Assembly (NCBI GenBank): GCA_963974125.1 | Contig: CAXBCH010000012.1 | Location: forward strand, 1-64,000 | Direction of reading: 5' to 3' | Length of the DNA stretch: 64,000 nucleotides | Source: Haliea sp963974125 | GTDB lineage: Bacteria > Pseudomonadota > Gammaproteobacteria > Pseudomonadales > Halieaceae | Shown: piece after piece, positions 10,113 through 21,741 of the stretch | Numbering within the stretch: position 1 is the stretch's first letter | Layout of the letters: each line of letters begins with the position of its first letter | Translations under genes and position numbers: made by a program | Notes under the pieces: model-generated | Databases searched by the model: none | The model's input: the letters and a program-made list of their open reading frames with translations, nothing else | What the model was told of the DNA's origin: nothing

Positions 10113-10913
10113 CTACTTGCGCAGCGCGCCCTTGCGCACCAGCGGCCAGAACAGTTCCTCGCGCCAGTCAAACCGGCCCGGCAGACCAAAGCGCTCCTGC
10201 CGCTCCCGCGGTATCTTCGCGGTACCGTAGAACACGTCCAGGCAGAACAGGGTAATGGCATAGTTGCCACGCGCGTGGGCATGCTTGCCGAGGCCGTGGT
10301 GGGCGTGATGGGTGTCGGGCAGGGTAATGACCTTCTCCAGCACGTTGAACACCGGTGTCATGCCCGGCAACCGGCGCAGGGCCAGGTCCCAGCGGTAGGG
10401 GGTATGGGTCAGCGCATTGACCACGAACTCAATGAGGATGGCGGCGGCAAACACCTCGTACAGGCCCAGGTGCACGCAGATGGCACCGATCCAGGTCTGC
10501 GGCAGCAGCAAGGTCCAGAAAATGTTGTAGCGGTACAGTACCAGCGCATTCAACTGCGGCGCGCTGTGGTGGGTGCGATGCAGCTTCCAGAGCCAGCGTT
10601 TCTCGTGGGACCAGCGGTGCAGCCAGTAGTGGCAGAACTCCTGCAGGAAAAACACGACCGGGAACGCGGCCCAGAAACTAACCTCTGCCAGGGCACTCTC
10701 GGTGCCGCTAAAGACCCTGCCGAACAGCAGGCCGATCATCAGCGCCACCACGGGACCCGCCATCAGGGTCTGGGCCGAGATCCCCGCGAGGGCGAAGCCA
10801 CGGTCGCGCCAGGTATTGCTGCGCCGGCTGTGGTGCCCGCCCAGGGCCTCCAGCAGCAGCATGCTCACAAATACCGTCAGGACCACTACGCCCACCAGCT
10901 GTTCTATTGTCAT
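10113..10913 (-). CDS. Sterol desaturase / fatty acid hydroxylase family membrane enzyme
   Basis: Membrane di-iron oxygenase-type protein of 266 aa. Four or more hydrophobic segments are interrupted by the family's histidine clusters: HYWLHRWSH near residue 105, KLHRTHHS about 15 residues later, and HHAHHGLGKHAHARGNY toward the C-terminus. Such enzymes hydroxylate or desaturate lipids, sterols or carotenoids, and the substrate is unknown. Its ATG shares bases with the TAA of the TetR gene (10911-10915), so regulator and enzyme are co-transcribed. GGGAG lies 10 nt before the start, inside the regulator gene. Confidence 0.85.
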   Translation of the reverse strand: MTIEQLVGVVVLTVFVSMLLLEALGGHHSRRSNTWRDRGFALAGISAQTLMAGPVVALMIGLLFGRVFSGTESALAEVSFWAAFPVVFFLQEFCHYWLHRWSHEKRWLWKLHRTHHSAPQLNALVLYRYNIFWTLLLPQTWIGAICVHLGLYEVFAAAILIEFVVNALTHTPYRWDLALRRLPGMTPVFNVLEKVITLPDTHHAHHGLGKHAHARGNYAITLFCLDVFYGTAKIPRERQERFGLPGRFDWREELFWPLVRKGALRK

Positions 10914-11584
10914 TATTCGTTGCTCCCGGTGATGATGTCATCAAATTCCCGGCCCGCCGCCTGCAGGCCTCCCGCCAGAAAATCCACCAGCTGCCCTGTG
11001 CGGACCGCGACCTGCCGCCGCGACCAGGGCTGCTGCGCCTGCCGCCGCTGGTGCGCCCACAGGGCAGCCGTGTGCACCAGGGTCAGGCTCGCCAGTTCCA
11101 GCCGCAGATGGCAGGTTGCCTCCGGCAGAGGTGCCAGCGCCCGGGTCAGCCACTCCGACAGCAGCCGCAGGGAGCGGCCGCGCTCGTGGCCGGCACCAAA
11201 CAGGAGCGCCTGGCGCTGCTGGCTGTGCAGCTGCGACACCAGGCTCAGGTAATAGCTGTCCTGTACAGTACCCGCCAGCAACTCGAGATAGGGCAGCACC
11301 ATCGCCTCGACCAGGGCCGGCAGCTGTGTAGTCCGCCCCTGCGCCTGCAGGGTTTCCAGCAGAACCATCCGGCGCCGGTTGATCGGACCCTGGCGGTACT
11401 CCAGCAACGCCTCCAGCAGCGCATCCTTGCTGCCGAAGTGGTACTGCAGGGCGGAGTTGTTGCGCTGCCCGGCCTCGCTGCTGATGCGACGAGTGGACAG
11501 GGCATCCAGGCCCTCTTCCGCAAACAGGCGCTCCGCTGTCAGCAGCAACTTGTGGGCGGTGGTGCTGGCAATATCCATGGTCAT
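10913..11584 (-). CDS. TetR/AcrR family transcriptional regulator
   Basis: Protein of 223 aa. The N-terminal helix-turn-helix covers about residues 10-55 (LLLTAERLFAEEGLDALSTRRISSEAG and ALQYHFGSKDALLEALL), followed by a ligand-binding helical domain with no recognisable signature. It overlaps the hydroxylase gene by bases of the stop/start codons. Its promoter contains a perfect 14-bp palindrome in the spacer, so it very likely represses itself and the hydroxylase. The inducer may be a lipid or the hydroxylase substrate (inference). Confidence 0.9.
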   Translation of the reverse strand: MTMDIASTTAHKLLLTAERLFAEEGLDALSTRRISSEAGQRNNSALQYHFGSKDALLEALLEYRQGPINRRRMVLLETLQAQGRTTQLPALVEAMVLPYLELLAGTVQDSYYLSLVSQLHSQQRQALLFGAGHERGRSLRLLSEWLTRALAPLPEATCHLRLELASLTLVHTAALWAHQRRQAQQPWSRRQVAVRTGQLVDFLAGGLQAAGREFDDIITGSNE

Positions 11585-11590
11585 GGCGAC

Positions 11591-11619
11591 AGTTAAGACA
11601 ATTGTCTTGATTAAGTCAA
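11591..11619 (-). promoter_or_regulatory. Promoter with embedded TetR-type operator
   Basis: On the minus strand TTGACT (11619-11614), a 17-bp spacer and TTAACT (11596-11591) form a good sigma-70 promoter. The perfect palindrome AAGACAATTGTCTT (11595-11608) fills most of the spacer and reaches into the -10 element. A second inverted repeat CTTGA-N5-TCAAG covers 11606-11620. The predicted transcription start falls at or within a base or two of the A of the ATG (11584), and no Shine-Dalgarno sequence is visible, so the mRNA may be leaderless. Confidence 0.7.
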
Positions 11620-11730
11620 GCGTATTAACCGGTCGCGACCTTAACTCTCGCGCTCATGATGCCGATCAAGCAACGTCTGCCCGAGGTAAACTATAGTGAG
11701 GCCTGCAGCAATCGCGTAAGGATGTATGTT

Positions 11731-15367
<3,637 letters not shown>

Positions 15368-15375
<8 letters not shown>

Positions 15376-16381
15376 CCTGAGCACCCGCTACCTGGGCCTG
15401 AACCTGAAGAACCCGCTCGTGCCCTCTTCCTCTCCCCTCACCGGCAAGATCGACAGCGCCCTGCGGCTGCAGGATGCCGGCGCCGCCGGTATTGTCATGC
15501 CGTCCCTGTTCGAGGAAAAAATCGAGCAGGAGCACGCCCTGCTGGACCGCTTCCTCGACGAGCAGTCACTGGGCCACGGCGAAGCCACCAGTTTCCGGCC
15601 CATTCCGGCAGAGTACAAATCCAGCGAGGACCAGTACCTGGAGACCCTGCAGCAGCTGAAATCCGCGCTGGATATCCCGGTGATTGCCAGCCTCAACGGC
15701 GTCACCGCCGGCGGCTGGCTGGAGTGCGCCCTGGCCATCCAGGATGCCGGCGCCGACGCGCTGGAGCTGAACGTCTACTACGTCCCGGGTGACAGCAGTG
15801 AAACCGCCACCGCAGTGGAGCAGCGCTACCTCGACATCGCCGCGGCACTGCAACCACGGGTCAAGATTCCGGTAACGGTAAAACTCTCCTCGCAGTTCAG
15901 CGCGCCGCTGGATTTCGTCCGCAAGCTGGAGCAAACCGGGGTCCAGGGCGTGTGCCTGTTCAACCGCTTCTACCAGCCGGATATCGATCTGGAGACACTG
16001 ACGATGGTGCCGAAACTGGACCTGTCCAGCTCCATTGAGTCACTGCTGCGGGTGCGTTGGGCAGGCATGCTCCACGGGCACACGAGCTGCAACATTGCGG
16101 TAACCGGCGGTTTCCATACCGCCGCGGATGCGCTCAAGGCACTGCTGGCCGGGGCCGATGTGGTACATCTCTGCAGCGCGCTGCTGCTGCAGGGGCCGCA
16201 GCTCATCGAGACCCTGCTGGCGGACATGCAGCGCTGGCTGGAGGCAAAGGAGTACACATCGGTCGATCAACTGCGGGGCAGCCTGAGCTGCCGCCACGCC
16301 CCCAACCCGGCGGACTACGCACGCGCCAACTACATTGATGTGCTGGACAGTTACACGGTGCCGGACGGGGTGAAATTCTGA
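15368..16381 (+). CDS. Dihydroorotate dehydrogenase-like FMN protein
   Basis: TIM-barrel flavoprotein of 337 aa starting MTDLSTRYLGLNLKNP, with PSSSPLTG as the flavin/substrate loop. The start at 15368 lies inside the last codons of nifJ (8-nt overlap), giving strict co-translation. True DHODs carry a catalytic Ser or Cys in an active-site loop; the Asn-containing strand ASLNGV is kept here but I cannot place a catalytic Cys with confidence. Members of this family recur next to nifJ, suggesting an electron-transfer or reductase role linked to PFOR rather than pyrimidine synthesis. Confidence 0.85.
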
Positions 16382-16454
16382 ACCGCCATGATGGCCCCAG
16401 CAGTTACAGGTGGCGGCGCGTAAAACTGTCCATGGCGGGTTTCCTTGCAGTCGC

Positions 16455-16865
16455 TCAATGTTTGCCCAGGGTACCGTCTCCCTGCTCCACCGACTTCACC
16501 CGCAGGTGACGGACACGCCCCGATGGCAGCGGCCACTGGATCTCGCCGCCCACCGCGAGGCCGATCAGCGCACTGCCCACCGGGGTCAGCACGGACACCC
16601 GCATCTTGTCCACATCGGCCTCCTGAGGATAGACCAGCGTCACGGTGGTTTCCTGACCGGCATCGGTGTCCTCGAAAGTCACCCGGGAATGCATGCTGAC
16701 AATACCCTCGGGAAATTCCTGGTCGGGCACGGTATCGGCACGGGCCAGCTCTTCATCCAGGGCATCCGCCTGCGGACCGTCATGGTGCTCGATAGCCGCC
16801 TGCAGGCGGCGGTAGTCGCTGTCCCGGATGGTTATCGGGGAATTGATCTCGGCACTGTTCATCAT
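16455..16865 (-). CDS. rnk: Nucleoside diphosphate kinase regulator, GreA/GreB-like
   Basis: Protein of 136 aa, the same size as E. coli Rnk. A short N-terminal coiled-coil (DYRRLQAAIEHH) is followed by the GreA/GreB C-terminal FKBP-like domain (IVSMHSRVTFEDTD, TLVYPQEAD, SVLTPVGSALIGLAVGGEIQW). Rnk binds RNA polymerase near the secondary channel but lacks GreB cleavage activity. The start is the first of two adjacent ATGs, after GGAG. Gene orientation is opposite to nifJ/DHOD. Confidence 0.9.
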   Translation of the reverse strand: MMNSAEINSPITIRDSDYRRLQAAIEHHDGPQADALDEELARADTVPDQEFPEGIVSMHSRVTFEDTDAGQETTVTLVYPQEADVDKMRVSVLTPVGSALIGLAVGGEIQWPLPSGRVRHLRVKSVEQGDGTLGKH

Positions 16866-17156
16866 TAAGACTCCATGGCCCCTGGTTGGCGACTGCGGAA
16901 GCCGGCTGTCAGGGTACTGTTGCATAGGTTGGTAAAGCGCGACCGCCGCCCAAACGGGCTGCAGCAAGCTCTGTTGTTATCGGGATACTGCCTGAGAGGG
17001 TGGCGCGACGATCAGGCCGGCAGGGAAGCCTGATCGCCGCGCACGGGGAAGACGCCGGCAGCACTCTGCGTCCGGGTTGCAGTCGAAACGACAAGAATGG
17101 GCTGTGCACTGAACATAGGCTCAGCATAGCATAACGACGGTAGCCGGCGAACCCTG
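16866..17156. other. Intergenic region upstream of rnk, no gene seen
   Basis: About 290 bp between the rnk start and the MITE-like repeat. Short frames here have no ribosome sites, no family resemblance and unusual composition, so I call none of them. It must hold the rnk promoter, but no convincing -35/-10 pair was found. Confidence 0.5.
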
Positions 17157-17247
17157 GGGAACCTCTGAACAACTCCCTGTGCTCTCTGCGTGGCCTGAAG
17201 CGTGCAGATGCAAGACGCGTCGCGCAGGGAGTTGTTCAGAGGTTCCC
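17157..17247. repeat. 91-bp MITE-like element with 23-bp perfect terminal inverted repeats
   Basis: The arms 17157-17179 and 17225-17247 are perfect inverted copies of 23 bp (left arm begins GGGAACCTCTGAAC, ends CTCCCTG). They enclose a 45-bp non-coding core. Long perfect ends around a tiny core fit a miniature inverted-repeat transposable element. As RNA it would fold into a very strong hairpin and may act as a terminator for the oxygenase gene, whose TAG begins on the last base of the right arm. No clear target-site duplication is visible (CTGG on the left, CTAG on the right at best). Confidence 0.75.
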
Positions 17248-18170
17248 TAGCGCCGGTAGTCGCTGATCTGCACTTCCTCACCGTAGTCACCGTAGTCACC
17301 CAGGGCGCGCAGGTTGCGGAATTCCTGCCAGGGCAACGGACGATAGTGAGCGGGCGAGGACGCCGACACCAGGCCCGGGAGCGGCGCAATTATCGAGTCC
17401 TGGCCCGGGTTGAGAAACCAGGCCATGCTGAGACGCGCCTGGTCCGAGCTGGCGCGAACCCGGTGCAGCGGCGCCAGGTAGCGATCGTTGGACCAGACCT
17501 GGAGCATGTCTCCCACGTTGATCGTGAGTGCGTCCGGCAGCGGGTCCACGTCCAGCCACGCGTCCCGGTACTGCACCTGCAGGCCCGGCACCTGGTCCTG
17601 CAACAGCACGGTCAGGGCACCCGCATCGGTATGGTGACTGATGCCAAAGGGTCCTGCCGGGGGAGCCTCCGCGCCCAGCGGCAAATCCCCGGTCGGATAG
17701 TGATTCAGTCGCAGGAAGCTGCCGTGTGCCGGAGCAAAGTGTGCGACGAGACTGGCCGGGGGTTGCGCCAGCCCCTCGCACAGGCGCTGCAGCAGGTCCA
17801 GCGCCAACGCATGGCAGGCATCCGCGAACGCTTGCAGCACCGGCCGCAGCTCCGGCATGGCGGGCGGCCATGGCGTTTGCCCCAGGGGTGCAAAATCAAA
17901 GATCTCCTTGCGATCCCGCAGGTTCTTGGTGAGCTCCCGGTCATAGTAGCCAAACGGGTTGTCGAGGGTGCGGCTGGCAGCCTGCTTGAGCGCCAGATCG
18001 CTGGCGAAGAAGGCCCGGGCCGCGGCCTGGACATCAGCGACCAGCGCCGGCGCCAGCCCGTGGCCGGTCACCTGGAAGAAACCCCAGCTGCCTGCGGCGG
18101 CGGCCAGCTCGGCGACGACGGCCTCGCGCCGGTCGCTGAGGTCGATAACAGGTATGGTTGGCGCGGTCAT
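17247..18170 (-). CDS. 2-oxoglutarate/Fe(II) dioxygenase, isopenicillin N synthase family
   Basis: Non-heme iron oxygenase of 307 aa. The N-terminal DIOX_N-type region begins TIPVIDLSDRREAVVAEL, with GFFQVTGHGL at residues 30-39. Iron ligands are His180 and Asp182 (SHHTDAG) and His236 (APLHRV); Arg246-x-Ser248 (ARLS) would hold the 2-oxoglutarate carboxylate. The start has AGGAG upstream. The substrate is unknown; relatives act on hormones, peptides or amino-acid-derived compounds. The end of the gene coincides with the edge of the MITE-like repeat, so the last residues (ISDYRR) may have been altered by its insertion. Confidence 0.9.
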   Translation of the reverse strand: MTAPTIPVIDLSDRREAVVAELAAAAGSWGFFQVTGHGLAPALVADVQAAARAFFASDLALKQAASRTLDNPFGYYDRELTKNLRDRKEIFDFAPLGQTPWPPAMPELRPVLQAFADACHALALDLLQRLCEGLAQPPASLVAHFAPAHGSFLRLNHYPTGDLPLGAEAPPAGPFGISHHTDAGALTVLLQDQVPGLQVQYRDAWLDVDPLPDALTINVGDMLQVWSNDRYLAPLHRVRASSDQARLSMAWFLNPGQDSIIAPLPGLVSASSPAHYRPLPWQEFRNLRALGDYGDYGEEVQISDYRR

Positions 18171-18324
18171 GCCGGGAGACTCCTGCTGCGGGTTCGCTGA
18201 CAGGATACATTATGCCGCGGGTGTGTCGCGCGATGCACTATCCCGCCATACACTCCGCCGTCGGCTTTTGACCTCGGCAACCAGCTCTCTATACTGGCCA
18301 CACACACAGCAAAGAGATTATCCG

Positions 18325-19344
18325 ATGCAGGCATTTTTCCATTCCGCCCAGGACCAGCATATTCCGCAAACCTACTTCACCCGGGGCCAGATGCGCCAGC
18401 CGCAGGAAGTGCCGGACCGCACCGGGCACATGCTGACAGGCTTGCAGGAGCTGGGGGTAAAGGTTTCAGAACCGGTAGACCGGGGCGCCGGCCCCATATC
18501 CCGGGTGCACGACCTCGACTACCTGCGCTTCCTGCAGTCAGCGCACCGGCGCTGGAAGGAGATCCCCGAGGACTGGGGCGACGAAGTGATGTCCAATATC
18601 TTCGTGCGCGAGCCCAATGCACTGCGCGGGATCCTGGCCGAAGCCGCCCGCTATCTCGCCGACGGCAGCTGTCCGGTTGGCGCCAATACCTGGCACGCCG
18701 CCTACTGGTCGGCCCAGTCGGCAGTCGCCGCGGCCGAGGCGCTGCTGGCGGGCGACCGCAGCGCCTACGCCGTCTGCCGGCCCCCGGGCCATCACGCCCG
18801 CCGCGATGCCGCGGGCGGCTTCTGCTACCTGAACAACGCTGCCATCGCCGCCCAGCACCTGACTTCGCGCTTCCCGCGCATCGCCATCCTCGACACCGAC
18901 ATGCACCACGGCCAGGGTATCCAGGATATCTTCTACCACCGCAGTGACGTGCTCTACGTCTCCATCCACGGCGACCCCACCAATTTCTATCCAGTGGTGA
19001 GCGGCTTCGAGGACGAGCGCGGCGCAGGCGAGGGACTGGGCTACAACATCAACCTGCCCATGCCCCACGGCTCCTCCGAAGAGGACTTTTTCGCCAGGCT
19101 GGAGGAAGCCCTGGCGGCCGTTACCCTGTTCCAGCCCGACGCCCTGGTCCTCGCCCTGGGCTTTGACATCTACAAGGACGACCCCCAGGCCAAGGTGGCT
19201 GTCACCAGCGAGGGCTTCGCGCGGCTGGGCACTGCCATCAGCGAACTGCTCCTGCCCACCCTGGTGGTGCAGGAAGGCGGCTACGACCTGGATTCCCTGA
19301 GCACCAATGTCCAGCAGTTTTTCCGCGGCCTTGAGACCTCGTAG
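18325..19344 (+). CDS. Histone deacetylase-family / acetylpolyamine amidohydrolase
   Basis: Zinc deacylase of 339 aa. The catalytic core shows RPPGHHARRDAAGGFCYLNN (tandem His), DTDMHHGQG (zinc Asp and His) and LGFDIYKDDP with the second zinc Asp. The terminal loop contains QEGGYD. This arrangement resembles acetylpolyamine amidohydrolases such as those of Pseudomonas, which remove acetyl groups from acetylputrescine or acetylcadaverine. ATG 18325 was chosen because it opens with MQAFFHSAQDQH as in the family and has AAAGAG upstream; the frame is open further upstream without family similarity. Divergent from the oxygenase gene. Confidence 0.88.
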   Translation: MQAFFHSAQDQHIPQTYFTRGQMRQPQEVPDRTGHMLTGLQELGVKVSEPVDRGAGPISRVHDLDYLRFLQSAHRRWKEIPEDWGDEVMSNIFVREPNALRGILAEAARYLADGSCPVGANTWHAAYWSAQSAVAAAEALLAGDRSAYAVCRPPGHHARRDAAGGFCYLNNAAIAAQHLTSRFPRIAILDTDMHHGQGIQDIFYHRSDVLYVSIHGDPTNFYPVVSGFEDERGAGEGLGYNINLPMPHGSSEEDFFARLEEALAAVTLFQPDALVLALGFDIYKDDPQAKVAVTSEGFARLGTAISELLLPTLVVQEGGYDLDSLSTNVQQFFRGLETS

Positions 19345-19379
19345 CACACCGTGGGTACTGGGGTCAGGTCCCGAACCTG

Positions 19380-21362
19380 CTAGCGCACCGAGCGCAGGAA
19401 CTGCAGGTGGTTCTCGTACTGCCAGAGCAGGTCGTGCATGATCTGCTCCCGCGTCCAGCCCATGACATCGTAGTCCTGGCCGCCGCGGAACAGGTGGACC
19501 TCCGCCCGATAGTATTTGTCCGCGTCGCCCAGGGCATCCAGCGGCGTGTCGACGGCAGCCTCTACCGGCCTCGGGTGAGCGCGGCAACGGACTTCGTAGA
19601 CGAAATCCACGGCATCGGCATGGCTTACCTCGAGCCGGACCGCACCCTCATCGGCAATCGCATTCACCACTTTCGCTTCCACGTCGTGCAATTGCAGCTC
19701 TGCGGCAAACGCCCTCAGTGAGGGCAGCACCAGGTCCCGCTGAAAGGCATGCACACTGGTGTCACCGGGGTGTCGCAACAGGTTGGCGAGCCTCTCGCGC
19801 CAGTCCCCGGGCGAGGTGACCAGCGGTGCCACGCTGTGGATATCGCGGCGGTTGGCGTCCCGGCGCAGGGCGCGCCCCAGTCCCCAAATGGCGCCCATGA
19901 GGGCCAGGGAGAAGGGTAGCGCGGTCACAATGGCGGCGGTCTGCAGGGCCGCAAGACCACCCGCAAGCAGCAGCACAATGGAGGTGGCGCCAATCACGCC
20001 AACCCAGTACAGGCGCTGTATCGGCGGGGTATCGTCGCGGCCGTTGGCCGAGAGCATGTTGAGCACCATCGCGCCGCTGTCCGCCGAGGTGACAAAAAAC
20101 ACTACCACCATCAGCAGGGCCACACCGGACAGCAAGGTCGACAGCGGCAGGTACTCGAAGAAACGGAACAGGGCGATGGCCTGGTTGTCACTGACCGCGG
20201 CCCCGAGCCCGCTCTGGTTGCCGTGCAGGATCAGCTCAATGGCGCTGTTGCCAAAAATCCCCATCCACAACAGGGTAAAGCCACAGGGCACGATCATGGC
20301 GCCGAGGACAAATTCGCGAACGGTCCTGCCGCGGGAAATACGCGCAATGAACAGGCCGACAAAGGGGGCCCAGCTGAGCCACCAGCCCCAGTAGAATATG
20401 GTCCAGCCCCCAAGCCAGTCCGTCGGGTCGTAGGCATAGAGATTGAAGGTCTTGGTTACCAGCTCACCGACGTAGGCGCCAAAGTTCTCGATGGTCGCCT
20501 GCAGCACAATGACCGTAGGGCCGGCGAGCAGGACGGTCGCGAGGAGCAGGATCGCCAGACTCAGATTGAGTTCCGACAGGCGCTTGATGCCGGCATCCAG
20601 GCCCAGCACAACCGACACGCCCGCCAGGCCCAGGGTGAGCAGTATCAGTACCACCTGGACCCCGGGGGAAATCGGTACGCCAAACAGGTAGGACAGCCCG
20701 GAGTTGATCTGCAGCACGCCGAAACCAAGGCTGGTGGCAATGCCGCAGGTAGTACAGACAATCGCGAACACATCAATCGTGGCGCCGGCACGGCCGTAGA
20801 TCCGCTCACCGATCAGCGGGTAGAAGGCGGAACGCATGGTCAACGGCAGATCGTGGCGGTAGGCAAAGTACGCCAGGATCAGGGCCACAATGGCGTAGAT
20901 CCCCCAGGCGTGCAGCCCCCAGTGGAAGAAGGTCAGATTCATGGCCTCCCGGGCCGCCGGCACGGTTCCGCCCTCGCCCTGGGGTGGCGTCAGAAAGTGC
21001 ATCACCGGCTCCGCAACGCCGAAGAACATCAACCCGATACCCATGCCGGCGGCAAACAGCATGGCGATCCACGATGGATAGGCGTAGGCGGGCTCGGCGT
21101 GGTCCGGCCCCAGTTTTATATCGCCAAAGCGCGAGAGGCTGAACAGGGCGACACTGACCAGGATAATGGCGACCACAAGCACGTAGTACCAGCTCGCATA
21201 GAGGACAATGGCGTCCTGCAGCGTCTGAAACAGACCCTCGCTGAGTTTCGGCTTGAGGCCGGCGAACAGCACCAGGGCAAACAACACCGCACTGGCTGGC
21301 CAGAAAACGGCCTTGTCCACCAGGAATCCAGGCGTCGCGCGAACACCATCTGTCGAACTCAA
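19380..21362 (-). CDS. BCCT-family carrier, BetT-like choline/betaine transporter
   Basis: Twelve-segment sodium- or proton-coupled carrier of 660 aa. The BCCT signature is present (WTIFYWGWWLSWAPFVGLFIAR split around residue 345), and a long cytoplasmic C-terminal domain ends HDLLWQYENHLQFLRSVR, as in BetT choline transporters where the tail senses osmolarity. I chose the TTG start at 21362 because GGGAGGTGG lies just upstream; the frame is open to a further TTG at 21425. No betA, betB or betI lies next to it, so its substrate could be choline, betaine or another trimethylamine. Confidence 0.9.
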   Translation of the reverse strand: MSSTDGVRATPGFLVDKAVFWPASAVLFALVLFAGLKPKLSEGLFQTLQDAIVLYASWYYVLVVAIILVSVALFSLSRFGDIKLGPDHAEPAYAYPSWIAMLFAAGMGIGLMFFGVAEPVMHFLTPPQGEGGTVPAAREAMNLTFFHWGLHAWGIYAIVALILAYFAYRHDLPLTMRSAFYPLIGERIYGRAGATIDVFAIVCTTCGIATSLGFGVLQINSGLSYLFGVPISPGVQVVLILLTLGLAGVSVVLGLDAGIKRLSELNLSLAILLLATVLLAGPTVIVLQATIENFGAYVGELVTKTFNLYAYDPTDWLGGWTIFYWGWWLSWAPFVGLFIARISRGRTVREFVLGAMIVPCGFTLLWMGIFGNSAIELILHGNQSGLGAAVSDNQAIALFRFFEYLPLSTLLSGVALLMVVVFFVTSADSGAMVLNMLSANGRDDTPPIQRLYWVGVIGATSIVLLLAGGLAALQTAAIVTALPFSLALMGAIWGLGRALRRDANRRDIHSVAPLVTSPGDWRERLANLLRHPGDTSVHAFQRDLVLPSLRAFAAELQLHDVEAKVVNAIADEGAVRLEVSHADAVDFVYEVRCRAHPRPVEAAVDTPLDALGDADKYYRAEVHLFRGGQDYDVMGWTREQIMHDLLWQYENHLQFLRSVR

Positions 21363-21741
21363 AAAACCACCTCCCACGTTGCCCGTCAAGGCATCAGACT
21401 GTACTGCCCGCAGGCCAGGGAACAACCTCGCCTCGCGCAGGGCACCTCGGAAACAATTACAGCGCTACACTTCAACTCGCCAAATTTGTGGTTGAAATCA
21501 TAGTGCTGCATCTGTACAAATACTACCCATTATCTTTAATCATTCTCGATTTGTGCCGATAGGTCCCGAATTATCACTATTTGCACGCTTCTGCATAAGT
21601 GTTCGCCGCTCTTGTAAACGTGCGCGCACCACAAGATATTAGTTTGGATCGAAAGCTTTGATGCGCACAGCAGCCCGTAATGGGGCGCAATCAACGCACA
21701 ACCTGCAACCAACCAGACCTTAGCAACCAGGGGATCAAACA
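21363..21741. other. Divergent intergenic region, betT-like / TonB receptor
   Basis: 379 bp, clearly richer in A and T than its surroundings, between two divergent membrane-protein genes. It must carry both promoters. A TTGTGC (21551) / TATCAC (21572) pair with a 15-bp spacer is a weak candidate for the receptor gene. No operator palindrome or Fur-box-like sequence was recognised. A 68-codon frame at 21536-21742 (minus) has no support. Confidence 0.4.

Noticed and set aside
17157..17247. Inverted repeat as part of a CRISPR array or complete IS
   Set aside because: There are only two arms in inverted orientation, no spacers, and no transposase frame in or next to the element.
16909..17389. 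Two minus-strand frames of 87 and 125 codons upstream of rnk and across the inverted repeat
   Set aside because: No ribosome sites or recognisable sequence; one runs through the MITE-like repeat and over the oxygenase gene in another frame.
19345..19379. Terminator between the HDAC-family and BCCT genes
   Set aside because: CAGGT/ACCTG is only a 5-bp stem with no T-run; too weak to call.
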